In this document: one piece after another, positions 1 to 12,333 of the stretch | Layout of the letters: the number at the start of each line of letters is the position of its first letter | How positions within the stretch are numbered: the first letter of the stretch is position 1 | Source of the DNA: Platynereis dumerilii | Taxonomy: Eukaryota; Annelida; Polychaeta; Phyllodocida; Nereididae | Direction: 5' to 3' | Assembly (NCBI GenBank): GCA_026936325.1 | Contig: JAPTHN010000011.1 | Coordinates: 26,328,501 to 26,392,500, forward strand | DNA length: 64,000 bases | The notes under the pieces: generated by a model | Database searches by the model: none | Told to the model about the DNA's origin: nothing | What the model saw: the letters and a program-made list of their open reading frames with translations, nothing else | Position numbers and translations under genes: made by a program

Positions 1-2334
1 AATGATAATATATAATATGATATTAGTTGTAGTGATAGAATAGATCTTATGGTCTTCACCCAGTTTTCACTTAAAATTAGTAATTGTATATACTAATATC
101 TTGTGCGAATTACAGGATATTTATCCTAATTAAATTACACATGTTGAATATAGTGGCCCATTTGGTGGAGTTTATTGGACATGGAGCCGTCTAATCCATG
201 GACAATGGTGCATTAATCAATGGAATGGTCATTGGGGATCTATGGCCAGTTAATGGACAACTACCCTGGTCATTTCATTGCTTTGTTTACTTTCTCATAT
301 CAGCTGACTTGGACAGTTTGTTTGATCTGCTTGTGAAGAGATGCAAGGAGCATAATCTCATATCTCGTTCCTAAATTCTCCTTTACTCTCCTCCACCCTC
401 CTTCATTCTGTTTAAATATTGCCAAAGCTTCAGATAACCACGTCAATGGGATCCCCTTATCATGCCCTAGCCCCAAGGGTCACTTACAAACCCACCAAAG
501 CCACCATTGCCATCAATTCTAAAGGGATTAAACGAGATCTAAAATTAAGTTGTACTCTATCCGGTTTGTCAATATACTGCTTGGGGTAATTTGTGATAAT
601 GTGGCTTCAGTGGTATTTGGTTGTCATAAATTAAAATTCATTCTCCTCAATAAATGGTAAATTGTATTGGAATGGGTCAATATATTAGCCCCTACCTTCA
701 GTAGTACCTCAGTAACATTAGCTACATTTCCCCAGAAAATGTTTCTAGAGGCATGACAAAGCATTTGATGAGCTATCAATTGATATCACCAAAACCCTAA
801 AAACTGATGTTGGCAGTGCATGATGTTCTATGCAACACCTCAAATAAAACTAGACCATCTTCCAGTATTGAGCATCCCCGCGGGCCGCTGCAGGCAGTGA
901 CCCAAGCTGCAGGTAGGCTTAGCATGTCCAGAAACCCCATGGACATAGAAAATAATTTCCTGGTAGTTGTGGGTTCAAATTTCTAAGTTGTTTATTTCCT
1001 TTTTCCACCTGAACATGCTTACAACCTTTCACAACAAATAAAGACCTACGCATAAGATGGTAGTATGTCATGTCGAAGTTTTAGTGACTGCAGAGCAGAA
1101 ATAAGTATCGAAAGACGAATCCATCAAAATTAAGTGGTTTCTTGTTAGTCTACTTTTGTCTTTACTAGTTTCAGGTACACAATAGTTGATGCAGTAGTTA
1201 GCCTCACAATATATCTTCATTATTTCAACACAGATCAGTCAAACTATTTGTTTGGAGAGATGTTTTCCCTCTTCACTGTATCAGTATGTTTCCGAATGAA
1301 AGAAATGTCTTGATTCTGAGTATAGGCGTATCGGAGGGGGTGGCAGGGGGGCGATCGCCCCCCCAAACCTTTGAGAAAAGGCTCAAATTCGGGCAAGGTG
1401 GCTAAAAATTTGGGCAGATGATAAGATGAATATTACTGAAAATCAGGTGTTTCCTAGCAATTTCACTGGACGTAGTATGAAATTTGGATCGTGAAATTCG
1501 GGCAAATGTCGCTCGCCCCCCCAAAAATTCCGCCTGCCGTACGCCTATGAATTATTAATTTATTTCTGAGTCTGATTTGGATATCTTCATAATCATACTA
1601 CGATATTCACACGAGACGAAAAATACATGGATTGTATCAGAAAATGAATCTGTGTGGCAGAGGAAATTAAATAATTCATATTTTCAGTCTTGGAAATGCT
1701 CAGCTTTGCAATCTGTTCAATCTTTCAAATAACTGCAAATAACTTCAAATAATGTGACATCTAAATATAGGTTGTTGATCATCAAGATGATGTGAAAATC
1801 CATCATCAATGATGTGACCTCTGATCCTGTAACCCAAGGTCAGGGTTTGATAGGTCACAGACATAGTGGCTTGATCACCCAACTTTCATAGTCCTAGAAC
1901 TGTTGCATGCCTCTCCTTATTGACTGGTAGTACACAGTCTTTGTCTGGTTTATTTCAAAGCCTCTAAGTGGCTGTCAGGTCTTTCCCAATATAGATTCTT
2001 CATCAGCCCAGACAATGTTGCAATAAAGCTTCAGGGATCGAAAATATTAAATTGGATTAAAGATGGATCTAAAGAAAAATGCAAAGATAAGGTCTGAGGG
2101 AAGGATTAATAAAAGTCTTTTTTTAGTCCTATTAGAAGATGAATTAATCTACTGAAAGGTGCTATTTTAAGAAGTTGGAAGGCAAAGAGATGCTTTTGAA
2201 TGTTGGGTTTTATCTTGTGTTGCTAAAATTTTAGAAAGGAGTTTTATCTGAATGATGTTTTCTTTGCTTTGAACTGATTATCCTATAAAGAACGTTCAAA
2301 ACTCCATAAGTTGTAGTAGTGTTTAAGACTGGCA
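1..2334. other. intergenic, no gene seen
   Basis: AT-rich unique-looking sequence. Apart from the palindromic element at 1322-1548, no exon, tRNA or long ORF could be supported. It could contain later aquaporin exons, but none with an NPAR motif was recognised on the minus strand. Confidence 0.5.
1322..1548. mobile_element. palindromic element with ATAGGCGTA ends
   Basis: 227 bp between ATAGGCGTA and TACGCCTAT (perfect 9-bp inverted ends). The interior has C7 runs at both sides (gatcgcccccccaaa and ctcgcccccccaaaa) and a repeated aaattcgggcaa. Similar in style to the GC-run elements in CFAP54 introns. No ORF, no clear target duplication. Confidence 0.5.
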
Positions 2335-2574
2335 ATGTGGAAGTGGCTCGGTGGCTAGGCGCTTGAGGTCCTGCAATTTGTGTTCCGCCAAAGGTCAAGG
2401 GTTTCATTCTCGTTTAGGAACAAATTCCGAACAATACATAAAATAAAGTGCAAGCGTTTTTAGCAGCGCTTAAGTTTTTAAACTCACAGATTCAAAAGGC
2501 CAATGCTTCACGCAGAGGAGGCATTTACTCCAGTCCAAACATTCACCAGCAGTCTGTCTATCTATCTATCTATA

Positions 2575-2613
<39 letters not shown>

Positions 2614-2640
2614 TTATCTATCTATCTATATATCTATCTA
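2335..2640 (+). mobile_element. possible tRNA-derived SINE with long (TATC)n tail
   Basis: gtggctcggtggctaggcgc looks like an A-box region, and aaggtcaagggtttcattct could be a worn B-box. About 130 bp of body leads into (TATC)n at about 2557-2640. It is not obviously the same family as SINE-A apart from the tail. Confidence 0.5.
2557..2640. repeat. (TATC)n microsatellite
   Basis: About 20 tetranucleotide units with a few tata/ttta interruptions. The small ORFs reading 'SIYLSIYL' here are translations of the microsatellite, not genes. Confidence 0.95.
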
Positions 2641-2659
2641 ATATTGCTTCCTAAAATCA

Positions 2660-5600
2660 AATACAAGCAAAGGTCAGTGCAGGTACATCATTGCCCTAAG
2701 CAAATGCAAAGCATGTATTAGCAATCCAAGCAATCACCAATGCCTGGCAATGGGTGAATGGTGATCATACTCTCAGCACACAATGCACTGATTAAGCCCT
2801 CTCATATTACCCCCTCCCTATTCTCTCATCATGATCCTCAAAGCTCTGGGAATATTTATAGGGCAAGATCCGTGTCAATATATGCATGCCATGCTATATT
2901 TGGAGATTTATAAATAACCATTGACATGCTGGGGATCTTTGGGGGATTTGTGGGGATTAGGCCATTTTATTTTGAATTTGATTCAACTTTGTTGAAAATG
3001 GAGATTGAATGCATTGAATTGAATGCATTAGAGCAACCTGTAATGATTTTGAAAAGCTCCAAGCTATTGGTGTATGCATTTTCTATTCTGTTTAGGATGG
3101 TTTTGTCATAAATTTATATGCAGCTATCGTGGAATCTAATGAAATATTGGTCTGGAGCATCACAGTTTCTACACAGTGTCAGAGTAAGTCTGTTATCAGG
3201 GATAGCCTCTGCAACCACATAATCACAGCCTGAGCCTAATATGCAATGAGCTGGCAGTAAAACTAAGCATCACAGTTTGAACTTTGATATATTGAAAGAA
3301 GCATTACATTATTATTTCAATGATCTATCATTTGCAATCAGTCTAATCTGACTAAATGGCAGCTTCAAGAGCATTCACAGCAGACAACTGTTATAATTGC
3401 CACATAATGGTTTGATTAATCTGCAAACTTGCGACTTTACAACTTTAAACTTCAATGGACCTTGCAATAAACAAAAGGCTTTTAAAATTTTTGTAAACAC
3501 ATGGATTATGTGACGTACAACTGTTCTGGCAGCCCATTGGCTAACAGGCTGTGATGTGGAACTCGCATGGGTTTTCCCAGACCCAATTTTCACTCTGACA
3601 CTGTGTTGAAACTGTGATGCTCAGTTTCTTTGGATCCACAATGGCTAGAAGCCTGGGATTCTGACCCAGTTTAAAATGACATCACAGCTTGTTGTTACTT
3701 TACATATATTGCAATGCTAGAGAATAGAGTCATCTCTGACATCACACTTCAAAAGCATAGAAAGAACTTTAGATTCCACATAAATATGATGAGGACTGTA
3801 GTACTGTAATGTGCATGCATGCAGGGTCTTGAACTCGTGACGACACTACCACAATACTTTTTTTGGGCAAGATAATAAAGATGCATTGGAACTCTGGTCT
3901 GGCTATATCCATAACCCGATATAGTGCAGTCCTCCATAACTAGCAATCAAAGCACACAGAAATTAATACTCCCTCAGTGGCCAAGTTGGTAAAATCACAA
4001 GCAAATTTTGGTCACTACAATCGTGCAGTACTGTGCTGTGAATCCCAGGAACAATTCATCAGATTTATGCAAGGAAAATAAACATTCTGGACACAGTCTT
4101 CTTGGCTGGCATAAGATATTGGTGCTGTCAGAAAGACTGCCAGCAGCTACTTGCATGCAGCCAAATAGCTGAAAAGTGATGGATTAGGATATGCAGCTGA
4201 TAGTTGGGAAATTCGAATTTCTGAATCAAAAGTTGTCATGTGTCGCCTGTATCTATATATGAGACAGAAATGACTAAAATGATGAATGGACTCATGATAG
4301 GTTAATGTTTGGATTTTGAAGTTATATTTAAACACATGTTGGGAAACAATTGGGGCTTCATAACTTTTAAATTCCTGTTCAAAGTTGGCTATACATCAGT
4401 TCAGCAACTATTGTAAATTTAAATCGTAATTTTCAAATGTATAATATGAAGCAAAATGTATTGGTACAGAGTGTAAATTATTGATGTAATATCAGACTAA
4501 TGGGTGAAGAGCAGGTATGAAAATAGACCATGAAATAGACAATATCTGTGTTGCAATATATGTGGGCCCTCTGACACCCTGAACACGGAAGGAATTCTAA
4601 ATTGGGAAATGTGGATGGGTGCAGTTTAACATGCAAGGGTTGCCAGGGCCTATCCTCCATGCGGCCAGTAATGGGCATTATTGTCACAACTGATCATTGA
4701 TGGGAATTGGTACTAATTCAGAAGTCTTACCATGTAGGACAGTGGGCCTATTATGACTTTGTTTCAAACTGCTGATCTGATATGCAGTGCTATTAGAAAG
4801 TAAGTGAAACTGTGATGTTTAATCATGTTTTGCCGTTGGGTCAATGACTCAATGCTAAACATCCTCAACCAAACTGCTTGTGGGAGCATGGATTCTCCTA
4901 TGATGAGATTAAAACATGTTGTATCACAGAAATGGAGGATTTATTAGGTATGTTCGATACAAGTGACTGCCAATTGTCTTTGCTCTACAAAAAGTTTGAG
5001 ACATTGGCCTACCGTAATTATTCTCCTTCATGTTGTTAATAATGCATTTCATATTAGCGAATGAGAATCTATGTACAATGTATATGCTGCCACAAGCAGT
5101 TCGGTTGAGGATATTTAACATTGACCCAATGGCAGCAAAACATCACTTTTTTCACTTACTCTCCAGCAGCATCGAGTAAATATTCGAAGGTTCCTTTTCC
5201 ACAGAGTGCAGCCTATAAGTCACTGGCAATCTGTGAGACTCTATTGGTGATTGGAAAAAGAATGTTAACATGATGCGATTGTGAGTGGCCGATAAACCTA
5301 CAATGTGCCTACAATGTGTCTGCCTATATTAATTGATGAAAAATTTCCCAGTTTTGAATGAAATAAATACAAAATGAAGTTCATGAACCATCTCCCATAG
5401 ACCCATACATTGTACAAATAATGTAACAAAACTCAAAAGATACAAAACCCTATGAGTTAGTAGTTTGACATCTGTGCTTCATTAAGCTTTCATCAGTGGT
5501 AATGAACAGATCAGGGCAGTCATTAATGTTGGCAGTTCAAGATTGTTCTTGCTACATTTTAACAGTGAGAACATTCTTGTAATGAGCTGATTAGAATTCT

Positions 5601-6800
5601 GATTGGGGAGGCAACACCCTGAGTAGAAGGTTATGTGCTGTGCAATCTCCTATGTTAACATGTGAATGCTCCTTATCATTTGTCCAGGCCTTGACATATG
5701 CCACTGTAGGGGTGGTGTGTGGCCCCTGTTGTTATCATAAACATAATATTACACCTTCATTGTGGGTATTACATAAATTGTATTATATATTGTAGTAAAT
5801 TTACCCCAATTATTAAAGTAATATGTAATGTCAGACTGTCAGAGAGATACTTATAGGCCTATGGCTTGTCAAATTATGATTGGCTAATTGGTGATAGGCC
5901 TATCTAATTGTTATTTTTTGTCAAATATTTTGGCTGGGGAGAGTGGCAGTGGGTTATCTGCCTGCAGAATTATTTTGTTGAGTAAAATAAAATTGCTTTA
6001 TGCTCAAGAAGTAGTATATATACACCTGTATATTGCTCAATCAGATAGACACTGACTTTTCAACAGTTTGAGGAGACTTTCTCATCAATTAACATACTGT
6101 TCTGTGTGCAGTTATAAATATAGAATTCAATACAGACCTCAAGAGCTATGTTGGCAAGCAAAACATTTAGGTCTGCTTGGGTAAGATTTTCACAAACTGA
6201 TGCAGCTTTCTCTAACAGATTGAGTTATCGTTCTTTTCCATAAGATGGTATCAAAGTTACAAAATAGACCGTTTCTTTTTGCACTGTTTCGATGTTATTG
6301 GGTCAATAACACACTACATATATTTATGTACTAAGTTTAAAGAAAAACATATGTTGCACTTCAGAAATCATAAACATTGAAATGAGTGTATTGCAGATGC
6401 TAGGTTTTACAAACATGCAAATTGGCGTGTCAGCACATTAACTTAAAGGCCTCTAAAATCTACATTTTTAGCTAGCCACAGGCAGCTTATACAGTGGGTC
6501 TGGAAGGGTTATGGGACTGAAGCTGAAACCATAAACCCATAAACATGTAAACATGTAAACATGTAAACAGTACCAGTGCTTGCTTGCAGGTGCTGCCCTC
6601 TTGTGTATAGTGTGTGAATCAGGTAGTGTCCAGCAGAATTACCAATTTGCCTAATGCATGTAAATGCTGCTACTCATGGACTGAATGGTCACCACATATC
6701 ACTATATATCACTTTGTTTAAATGAATCAATTGATGAGATAGTGCTTATTTAAACAAAGGAACAGCTGTACATTTATGTGTAGTGGCTCTTTAATTTTAG
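2660..6800. other. intergenic, no gene seen
   Basis: Only short, compositionally random ORFs. A weak tRNA-like stretch at about 3970-4060 (cagtggccaagttggtaaaa ... tgtgaatcccagg) may be a SINE head. tgtaaacatgtaaacatgta near 6545 is a short tandem repeat. Confidence 0.5.
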
Positions 6801-6807
6801 AGAGTTA

Positions 6808-7866
6808 GTTTTGTTTTATCTATTATTACACGATGTTGAAATTTCGATCAAAATTGAAGAAACGTCCGGAAGACCTTTCATCACAAACATTGGTTCCCCA
6901 CAAGGAGACTCAGCCAGTGCGTACTTATTTATTTTCTATCTGGCCATTAGTCTACAACAAAGAAAAATTCCAACAGCATTACAAGATCACGATTATTCTC
7001 TTCCATCACAAAACGAAACGATAACACCTGCACCTTCATCAGATCATTCATACACAAAAACTGAAGAAAAGAGACAATATACTCAAGATCAACAATACGC
7101 AGACGATATTGGATGGATAACAACAGATAAAAAAGTTGTTAAAGAAATTATCAAGACTATTCCAAGAAAACTAGAAGAAAGAAATCTCCAAGTGAACAAA
7201 GAAAAAACTGAAATTTACACAATCAGAAAAAATGGACCAGAAGAGTGGAAAAAATGCAAGTACCTTGGTACAGCACTAGACACAATTACAGACATCAAAA
7301 GAAGAAAAGGACTTGCATACAGTGCCTTCAATACGATCAGGCCGTTTTTAACAAACAAATCATCAATACGAAATAAAATCAGAAGACTAGAAGCCTTTGT
7401 CTCCACCATATTCCTATACAATTCGGAACTTTGGACACTTACGAAAGAATTAGAAAACAAGATCGATGTGCAACAACGAATATTTTTGAGAACATGTCTA
7501 AGAATAACGAAGATGGATAAAATTTCGAACGAAGAATTATACAAGCGAGCAAGTACAAGACCGTGGAGTAACATCATTAAAGAGAGACGACTGAGATTCC
7601 TAGGACACATACTAAGACTAGATCCACAAACACCTGCCAGAAGAGCTCTAGAAGAACATTTAAAACCTGCAAAAAAAGATCCTGGAAGACCTAAAACGAC
7701 CTGGTGGAAGACAATATCAACAGACTTAGACATGCCCATTAATATGATGCAAAGTAACATTGAACATTTAATTGACATTGCAGAAGATAGAAACAGCTGG
7801 AGTGCATTGGTGAGGAGCGCCGTGTCTCACTGAGACGGATAAGCGTTACAGAAGAAGAAGAAGGAG
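6808..7866 (+). mobile_element. 5'-truncated LINE remnant, reverse transcriptase C-terminal half with (GAA)n tail
   Basis: An open frame (6811-7833, about 340 codons, no ATG needed) holds the later RT motifs: TNIGSPQGDSASAYLF, QQYADDIGWI (YADD near residue 96), WKKCKYLGTALDT, ILYN-type FLYNSELWTLTKE, RRLRFLGHILRLDP and DPGRPKTTWWKTIS. The stop at 7831 is followed by acggataagcgttacagaag and a (GAA)n tail to 7866, so the 3' end is complete and the 5' half is missing. The C-terminal RRLRFLGH...GRP..TWW pattern occurs in several non-LTR clades (RTE- and Ingi-like among them); I cannot fix the clade. It is unrelated to the L2-like element at 21.3 kb. Confidence 0.82.
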
Positions 7867-10003
7867 GAATCTGCACCAACAGAAACAAGTTAACAGTTTC
7901 ACTACTTTTTCCCAATAGTCATCATGAAAATAATAAATTATTATTTATATCAGAAAACAGTTATCAGGTTATTGGCAAGCAAGGATTATTAATTGTGATA
8001 GTTTTAGTTTTACTACTGTCTTCACATATGCTAGAGCAATTCTGTTTTCATTATTTTCACTTTTTTCATAATAGAGAGTTTGTAGCTCAACAGTAACATT
8101 ATATTTTCGTTTACTGTAAGTCTGTAAAATTTTAGTTCCACTGCATTTGAATAAGCTGTGATCCCTATTTTGCACCAACTTATTCTATAATCTGGTTATT
8201 TGGATGTGCACTTTGTGGTGCAAGAGCAAGCAGCAGGTCAGTATCAATCAGACAAGAGATCTTTCTGATGTCGCTAGTATAGTAGCAGTAGTATTTTATT
8301 TTCAGAATGTGTCAACTAATATGTGTAAACATAAATACAATTGCTATATACAGTTTAGATAAATACATCTTTACAGTTCTGGAATCTTCTATATATTTTA
8401 AGTAAAGTTCAGCAATAATCAAGTCATTTCCTTTTACGTTAAGATTCAGCGTTAACTCCTGGAGAAAACTACATTCACAGGTTCATTGCTATTCTTTTGT
8501 TAACTATATGTAATCAACCGTTAATTGTGTGTGTCATTCTGTCAACCTAATTGACCTATTGTAAGCTACTTGCAATCATGTGAGGGATGTTTTACTTGTC
8601 CAGCATAGATACTGAAACAAGAGGCCGCCAATTCAATGTCTCATCGGAATGAGATCCAGCTTTGATTTTGCTCATGCAGGTGCACTGAAAATTTTGGGTT
8701 CCCCACCCGGGGTTCTAACCGGTCCAGGCAAAGACCTTCAGCAGAGCAGGCCAGGCACCTATGCCACTTAGCCACCAAAAACAAATATTAAGCTTCAGAA
8801 TCACTCTACATTCGATAGACCAACTTCTGGAAATTCTGTTAGTTAACGCCAGGGGAAAAGTGGTACTTGGTGTCTGAATCCTTGAATCCCATTGGCTGAT
8901 ATATTTCCCGCCCTGATGGGTCCAGGCAAGAGACACCAATCTGGAATAAGTTTAGTGCATTTCAATGTAACTTAGGCTTCATAACTTAGCCATTCCGTCA
9001 GGTTAAAATTTGAAAGTAGTGTTTTTTTTTTTCGGAATTAAAGTGTATATATGTATGTCAACTTCATGTGAAAGCTAATTAAGAATCACTGAATTAACGA
9101 AAAGTTGTTTTTGGGGCCAATGTTCAGCCCACTCAGCAGTGATATGGGTCTAATCCTTTAAATGCACTTCACTTGCATTAAAATGATAAAGTGCATCTCA
9201 ACTTATACTTAGTGCCTAATCTTCCAATTTGTCATGTATGTTCCTTCATACTAAGACGGAATGCACAGCTTACTAGTTGTCTTTTATTTTCAGGATTTCA
9301 TGATATTATTCACTTTTTTCAAATTGTTTTTTACATGTCTTCAGTATGAATCTCTATATTAGGTTTACATTGCTGTCAATCCATTCCGTGTTAATCACTG
9401 CTCCTTAAATATAATAGCAAATGGCTAGCTTTGAATCTGCGGATTCTTGTTATTTATTTCATTTGGGGAAATAATGAGTATTTCATTCTTTTGTTTATGA
9501 TCGTTTCTCTTTCTATGTTTTTATTATAAGGTTGTGATCTCCTTTTGTTTCCAAAGGTGAAGAAATACATAGCCTACTTGCTTACCACAACTTGTTTAAC
9601 TGTTCAGGATGTTTGGCTTTGCCAAAATATTCTGTGCAAATGACAAACTTGGCAAAGGTGATTTGAAGTCTTTGATTTGAATGCAATCTAACCCGCGACC
9701 TAGTAATTAGTAGTATATGTATACAATACATAAGTAAAGTTATTATACTTATAGCGATTGATTGGTCCAAGCTTATACATTCTGTTCAATACAAAGCCAA
9801 CTCACATAGTTGTCAATGGAGCTGACTTATTCCTTTGATCACCATTTCACAATATGAGCACCTCTGCCAGAATTGGGTCAGCTCCAACTGCAAACCCTGA
9901 TTGAGTTTAAAGTATTGATTTGTGACAACCCATAATTTGGATTTCGTTCAGACGAAATATGATCTACCTTCTCTCTCTTTCTCTCTATTTTTCCCCTCTA
10001 CAG
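7867..10003. other. intergenic, SINE-A only
   Basis: Apart from the SINE-A copy at 8576-8776, nothing was recognised. Downstream aquaporin exons would be expected on the minus strand here or further left, but no second NPA loop was found by eye. Confidence 0.5.
8576..8776 (-). mobile_element. SINE-A copy, head and body
   Basis: The minus strand begins GGTGGCTAAGTGGCATAGGT (A-box like), followed by gaaggtctttgcctggaccg, a B-box relative (ggttagaaccccgggtgggg) and the shared body with caagtaaaacatccctcaca. The tail end is missing at 8576. Confidence 0.65.
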
Positions 10004-10043
10004 ACTACCACTTAAACAGTAGATAAAAAGTGATTGTACTCAC

Positions 10044-10685
10044 AGCATAAAGTTCGACAGCCACGAGGGCCAGGCCCATGACGAAGGGGCGCATGGCCGG
10101 AGGGTTGTCCTCTCCTGATACGCTGTCCCCAGTGGCCCTCACCACGAACAGGAAGATGAACGTCGCAAAGAACTCCACACTGAAAGCCTTCTCGGCCGTG
10201 ATGCCATGCTGCGGTAGGGTGGCCCCTAAGGTCCCTTGCAGGTTGCTCGGAGTGACCCCACGAAGCACGGCCGCCCCGACGAGGGCCCCGATGATCTGTC
10301 CCAAGAGGTAAAGGACCGCCCTCAAGATGCTGATCTTACGAGCAGCCAGCATTGCCACCGTGACCGCAGGATTCAAGTGACCTCCACTGACGTAGCGCAG
10401 GGCGTAAACCAGAGTACCGTAGGTCAGACCGAAGGAGAGGGCCACTCGTAAAGCATTAGGGGCAACAATTGCATCGGGGTTATCCTTGGATGGAGGATGC
10501 TGCGGGTCAACGAATGACCCGCAACCGATCATCACTAAGAAAAGGGTGCCGACCATCTCAGCCATGACCGTTTGCCAAAAGCGGGGAGTCCTGATGCCGT
10601 CCGACGAGGGGGCCATCTTGATGTTGACCCGGCTTTTGACCCGGGTAAGGAACTCCCGGGTCCGCTCGTAAGGTCCCCGACACAT
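10044..10685 (-). CDS. aquaporin (AQP1/AQP4-like water channel), first coding exon
   Basis: Major intrinsic proteins are six-helix membrane channels for water; this looks like the classical water-specific group. Seen in order: a basic N-terminus, TM1 (TVMAEMVGTLFLVMIGCG), TM2 (LRVALSFGLTYGTLVYALRY), the first NPA loop (SGGHLNPAVTVAMLAA), TM3 (AVLYLLGQIIGALVGAAVL), TM4 (FSVEFFATFIFLFVVRATGD) and most of TM5 (PFVMGLALVAVELYA). The exon ends at a clean donor, gct|gtgagt; the few residues after it in the open frame are intron. The second NPA loop and TM6 are absent and must be in later exons at lower coordinates, which I did not find in the window. An in-frame TAG lies before Met1 (10685). Met24 (aag ATG gcc) has a better start context. 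GC content is far above the surroundings. Confidence 0.9.
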
Positions 10686-10730
10686 GGGGCTGGCAACAAG
10701 TGACTAGTTAAACTGAAAGACTGCTGGCTG

Positions 10731-10737
10731 TTATAAA
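10731..10737 (-). promoter_or_regulatory. possible TATA box of the aquaporin gene
   Basis: On the minus strand ccTTTATAAcagcc lies about 46 bp before the first ATG, which would give a short leader. It is the only TATA-like sequence in a locally GC-rich stretch. Weak call. Confidence 0.35.
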
Positions 10738-10759
10738 GGATCCAGGCCAGCTGGCTTGG

Positions 10760-11968
10760 CTTGCTCTGGCTTGCCTTGTTTTGCCTTGCCGCCCACCTGC
10801 AGGCTGCCTACTGCCCTCCCTACTTATCATATTGATCCCTATGCATTCCTCCCTTCAGCGATATGATCAGTTCTCAATGCCTAATGTTATCTAACACTCC
10901 AATAACACTCCCTGCATGCCAACCCTGTGCCCATGGGCTGCTAATTAATGCCTGCTAACTTTATCAAACAAATGTGCTGTGTTTGGTCAATTATTTTTTC
11001 ATTTGGATGTTTCAAAGCAGCCCTCTTTGCAGATGACACAATCCATCAATTCCTCTTGAAGCTTATTTAGATTAATTGCAATTGGGTATCGGCTCATCCA
11101 ATGGATCCCAGCCCATGCCGTGCAATAAGCATGCGTCGAAACTCACTACCAGATTTCCCCCGTTGCCCTCGACATCACTGATATTTCCTTCGGGGTCCTC
11201 CGCCCTCTCTTTCTGCTGCATTCTGCCTCTCATCTGGTTTCACATGAATTGTGCTTAATTTTCCTCCTGTATTTTTCGTCACAGGCTTCAGCAGTTCAGC
11301 AATTCAACCATCCTCACTGCATCACCATCATGTGCATCATGTGCATCATGTGTGCATGTAAATTATGTTGTTGACATTGATGGACCAACAGGTCTCCACA
11401 TCAAGTCAATGCAACCATTGCAGCTTCTATCTGTGCAGTGAATGTACCTGCATCCATGTGTTCATTTAAAAATAGACTACATCAACAAACACTGCAAATA
11501 TATAGTTAGAAGTAGACTATCTGTGCACTATATGTAAACACAGAAAGAAAACATATAACTTCAAAATCAGTCAACAGATGTGAACTGAGTTCAAATATGC
11601 TCTGATACATTTCACTAGTCACATCACATTACTGTACCATGCACACATGTATGTGCATGAACTTTTTGTCTGATCAGATTTCTTCTTTTTCCTTGATGTG
11701 CTCTGAATGATGACTGATGACTTCTGATATATCACTTTGTGTGCATATTTTTGCTATTATGACACACATTTCACACAATGGTGTCATTTCCTAAGTTAAT
11801 TGCAGTTAGTGGTTTAATGGGTTGATAAGCTGGTTTGCCTGCTCTTTAAAGAAAGTTCCAGGTACCAATACTGACCAGAACCCTATTGAAAAGCAACTGG
11901 TTGACCGTTTGGAAGGAAATGTATACACATGAAGTCACATTGAAGTGGACTCTTGTACTACCCTTAGC
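10760..11968. other. region upstream of the aquaporin exon, no gene seen
   Basis: Starts with a ggcttg/ccttg-rich stretch (10755-10795) and contains short catcatgtgcatcatgtg repeats near 11325-11355. The upstream part probably holds the aquaporin promoter. No other feature could be supported. Confidence 0.45.
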
Positions 11969-12332
11969 CTACCACAGCCTTCTAAGGCCAATTCTTGCCA
12001 CTCTCAATGGTTGATCGGTGAATGATAGATAGACACAGACAGATATATATTTTTAAGTGCAGGCCTCTTACCAGTTCTGGCAGGATTTCACAGAGTTTAT
12101 GATAATAATTGGTGAGATGGACGAGAGAGTGGGAGTCCTCAACATGTTACACATTTACCTCATGTGAGAGATCTTTGCCTGCACAGACAGTGTCAGACGC
12201 TGATGCAAGGGGGCCGTCAATTTAACGTCTAATCTGGATAACATCCAGCTGAGATTTGCTCTTGGAGGTCCACTGAAAATTTGGGGTCCACCACCCGGGG
12301 TTTGAGCTCATACAGGCAAAAAGGAGTCAACA
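11969..12332 (-). mobile_element. SINE-A copy, interrupted and diverged
   Basis: Contains the family's agccttctaaggccaattctt, gtgggagtcctcaacatgtt, gtcaatttaacgtctaatct and ccacccggggtttgagctca blocks, with foreign sequence around 12025-12115. The minisatellite starts right at its head end. Confidence 0.5.
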
Positions 12333-12333
12333 G

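Noticed and set aside
2448-2721. Two small ORFs rich in SIYL repeats
   Set aside because: They are translations of the (TATC)n microsatellite.
7215-7778. 187-codon minus-strand ORF over the LINE fragment
   Set aside because: It is the antisense of the reverse transcriptase frame and has no domain of its own.
10078-10671. Three plus-strand ORFs over the aquaporin exon
   Set aside because: They are shadows of the GC-rich minus-strand exon, which alone shows NPA and helix patterns.
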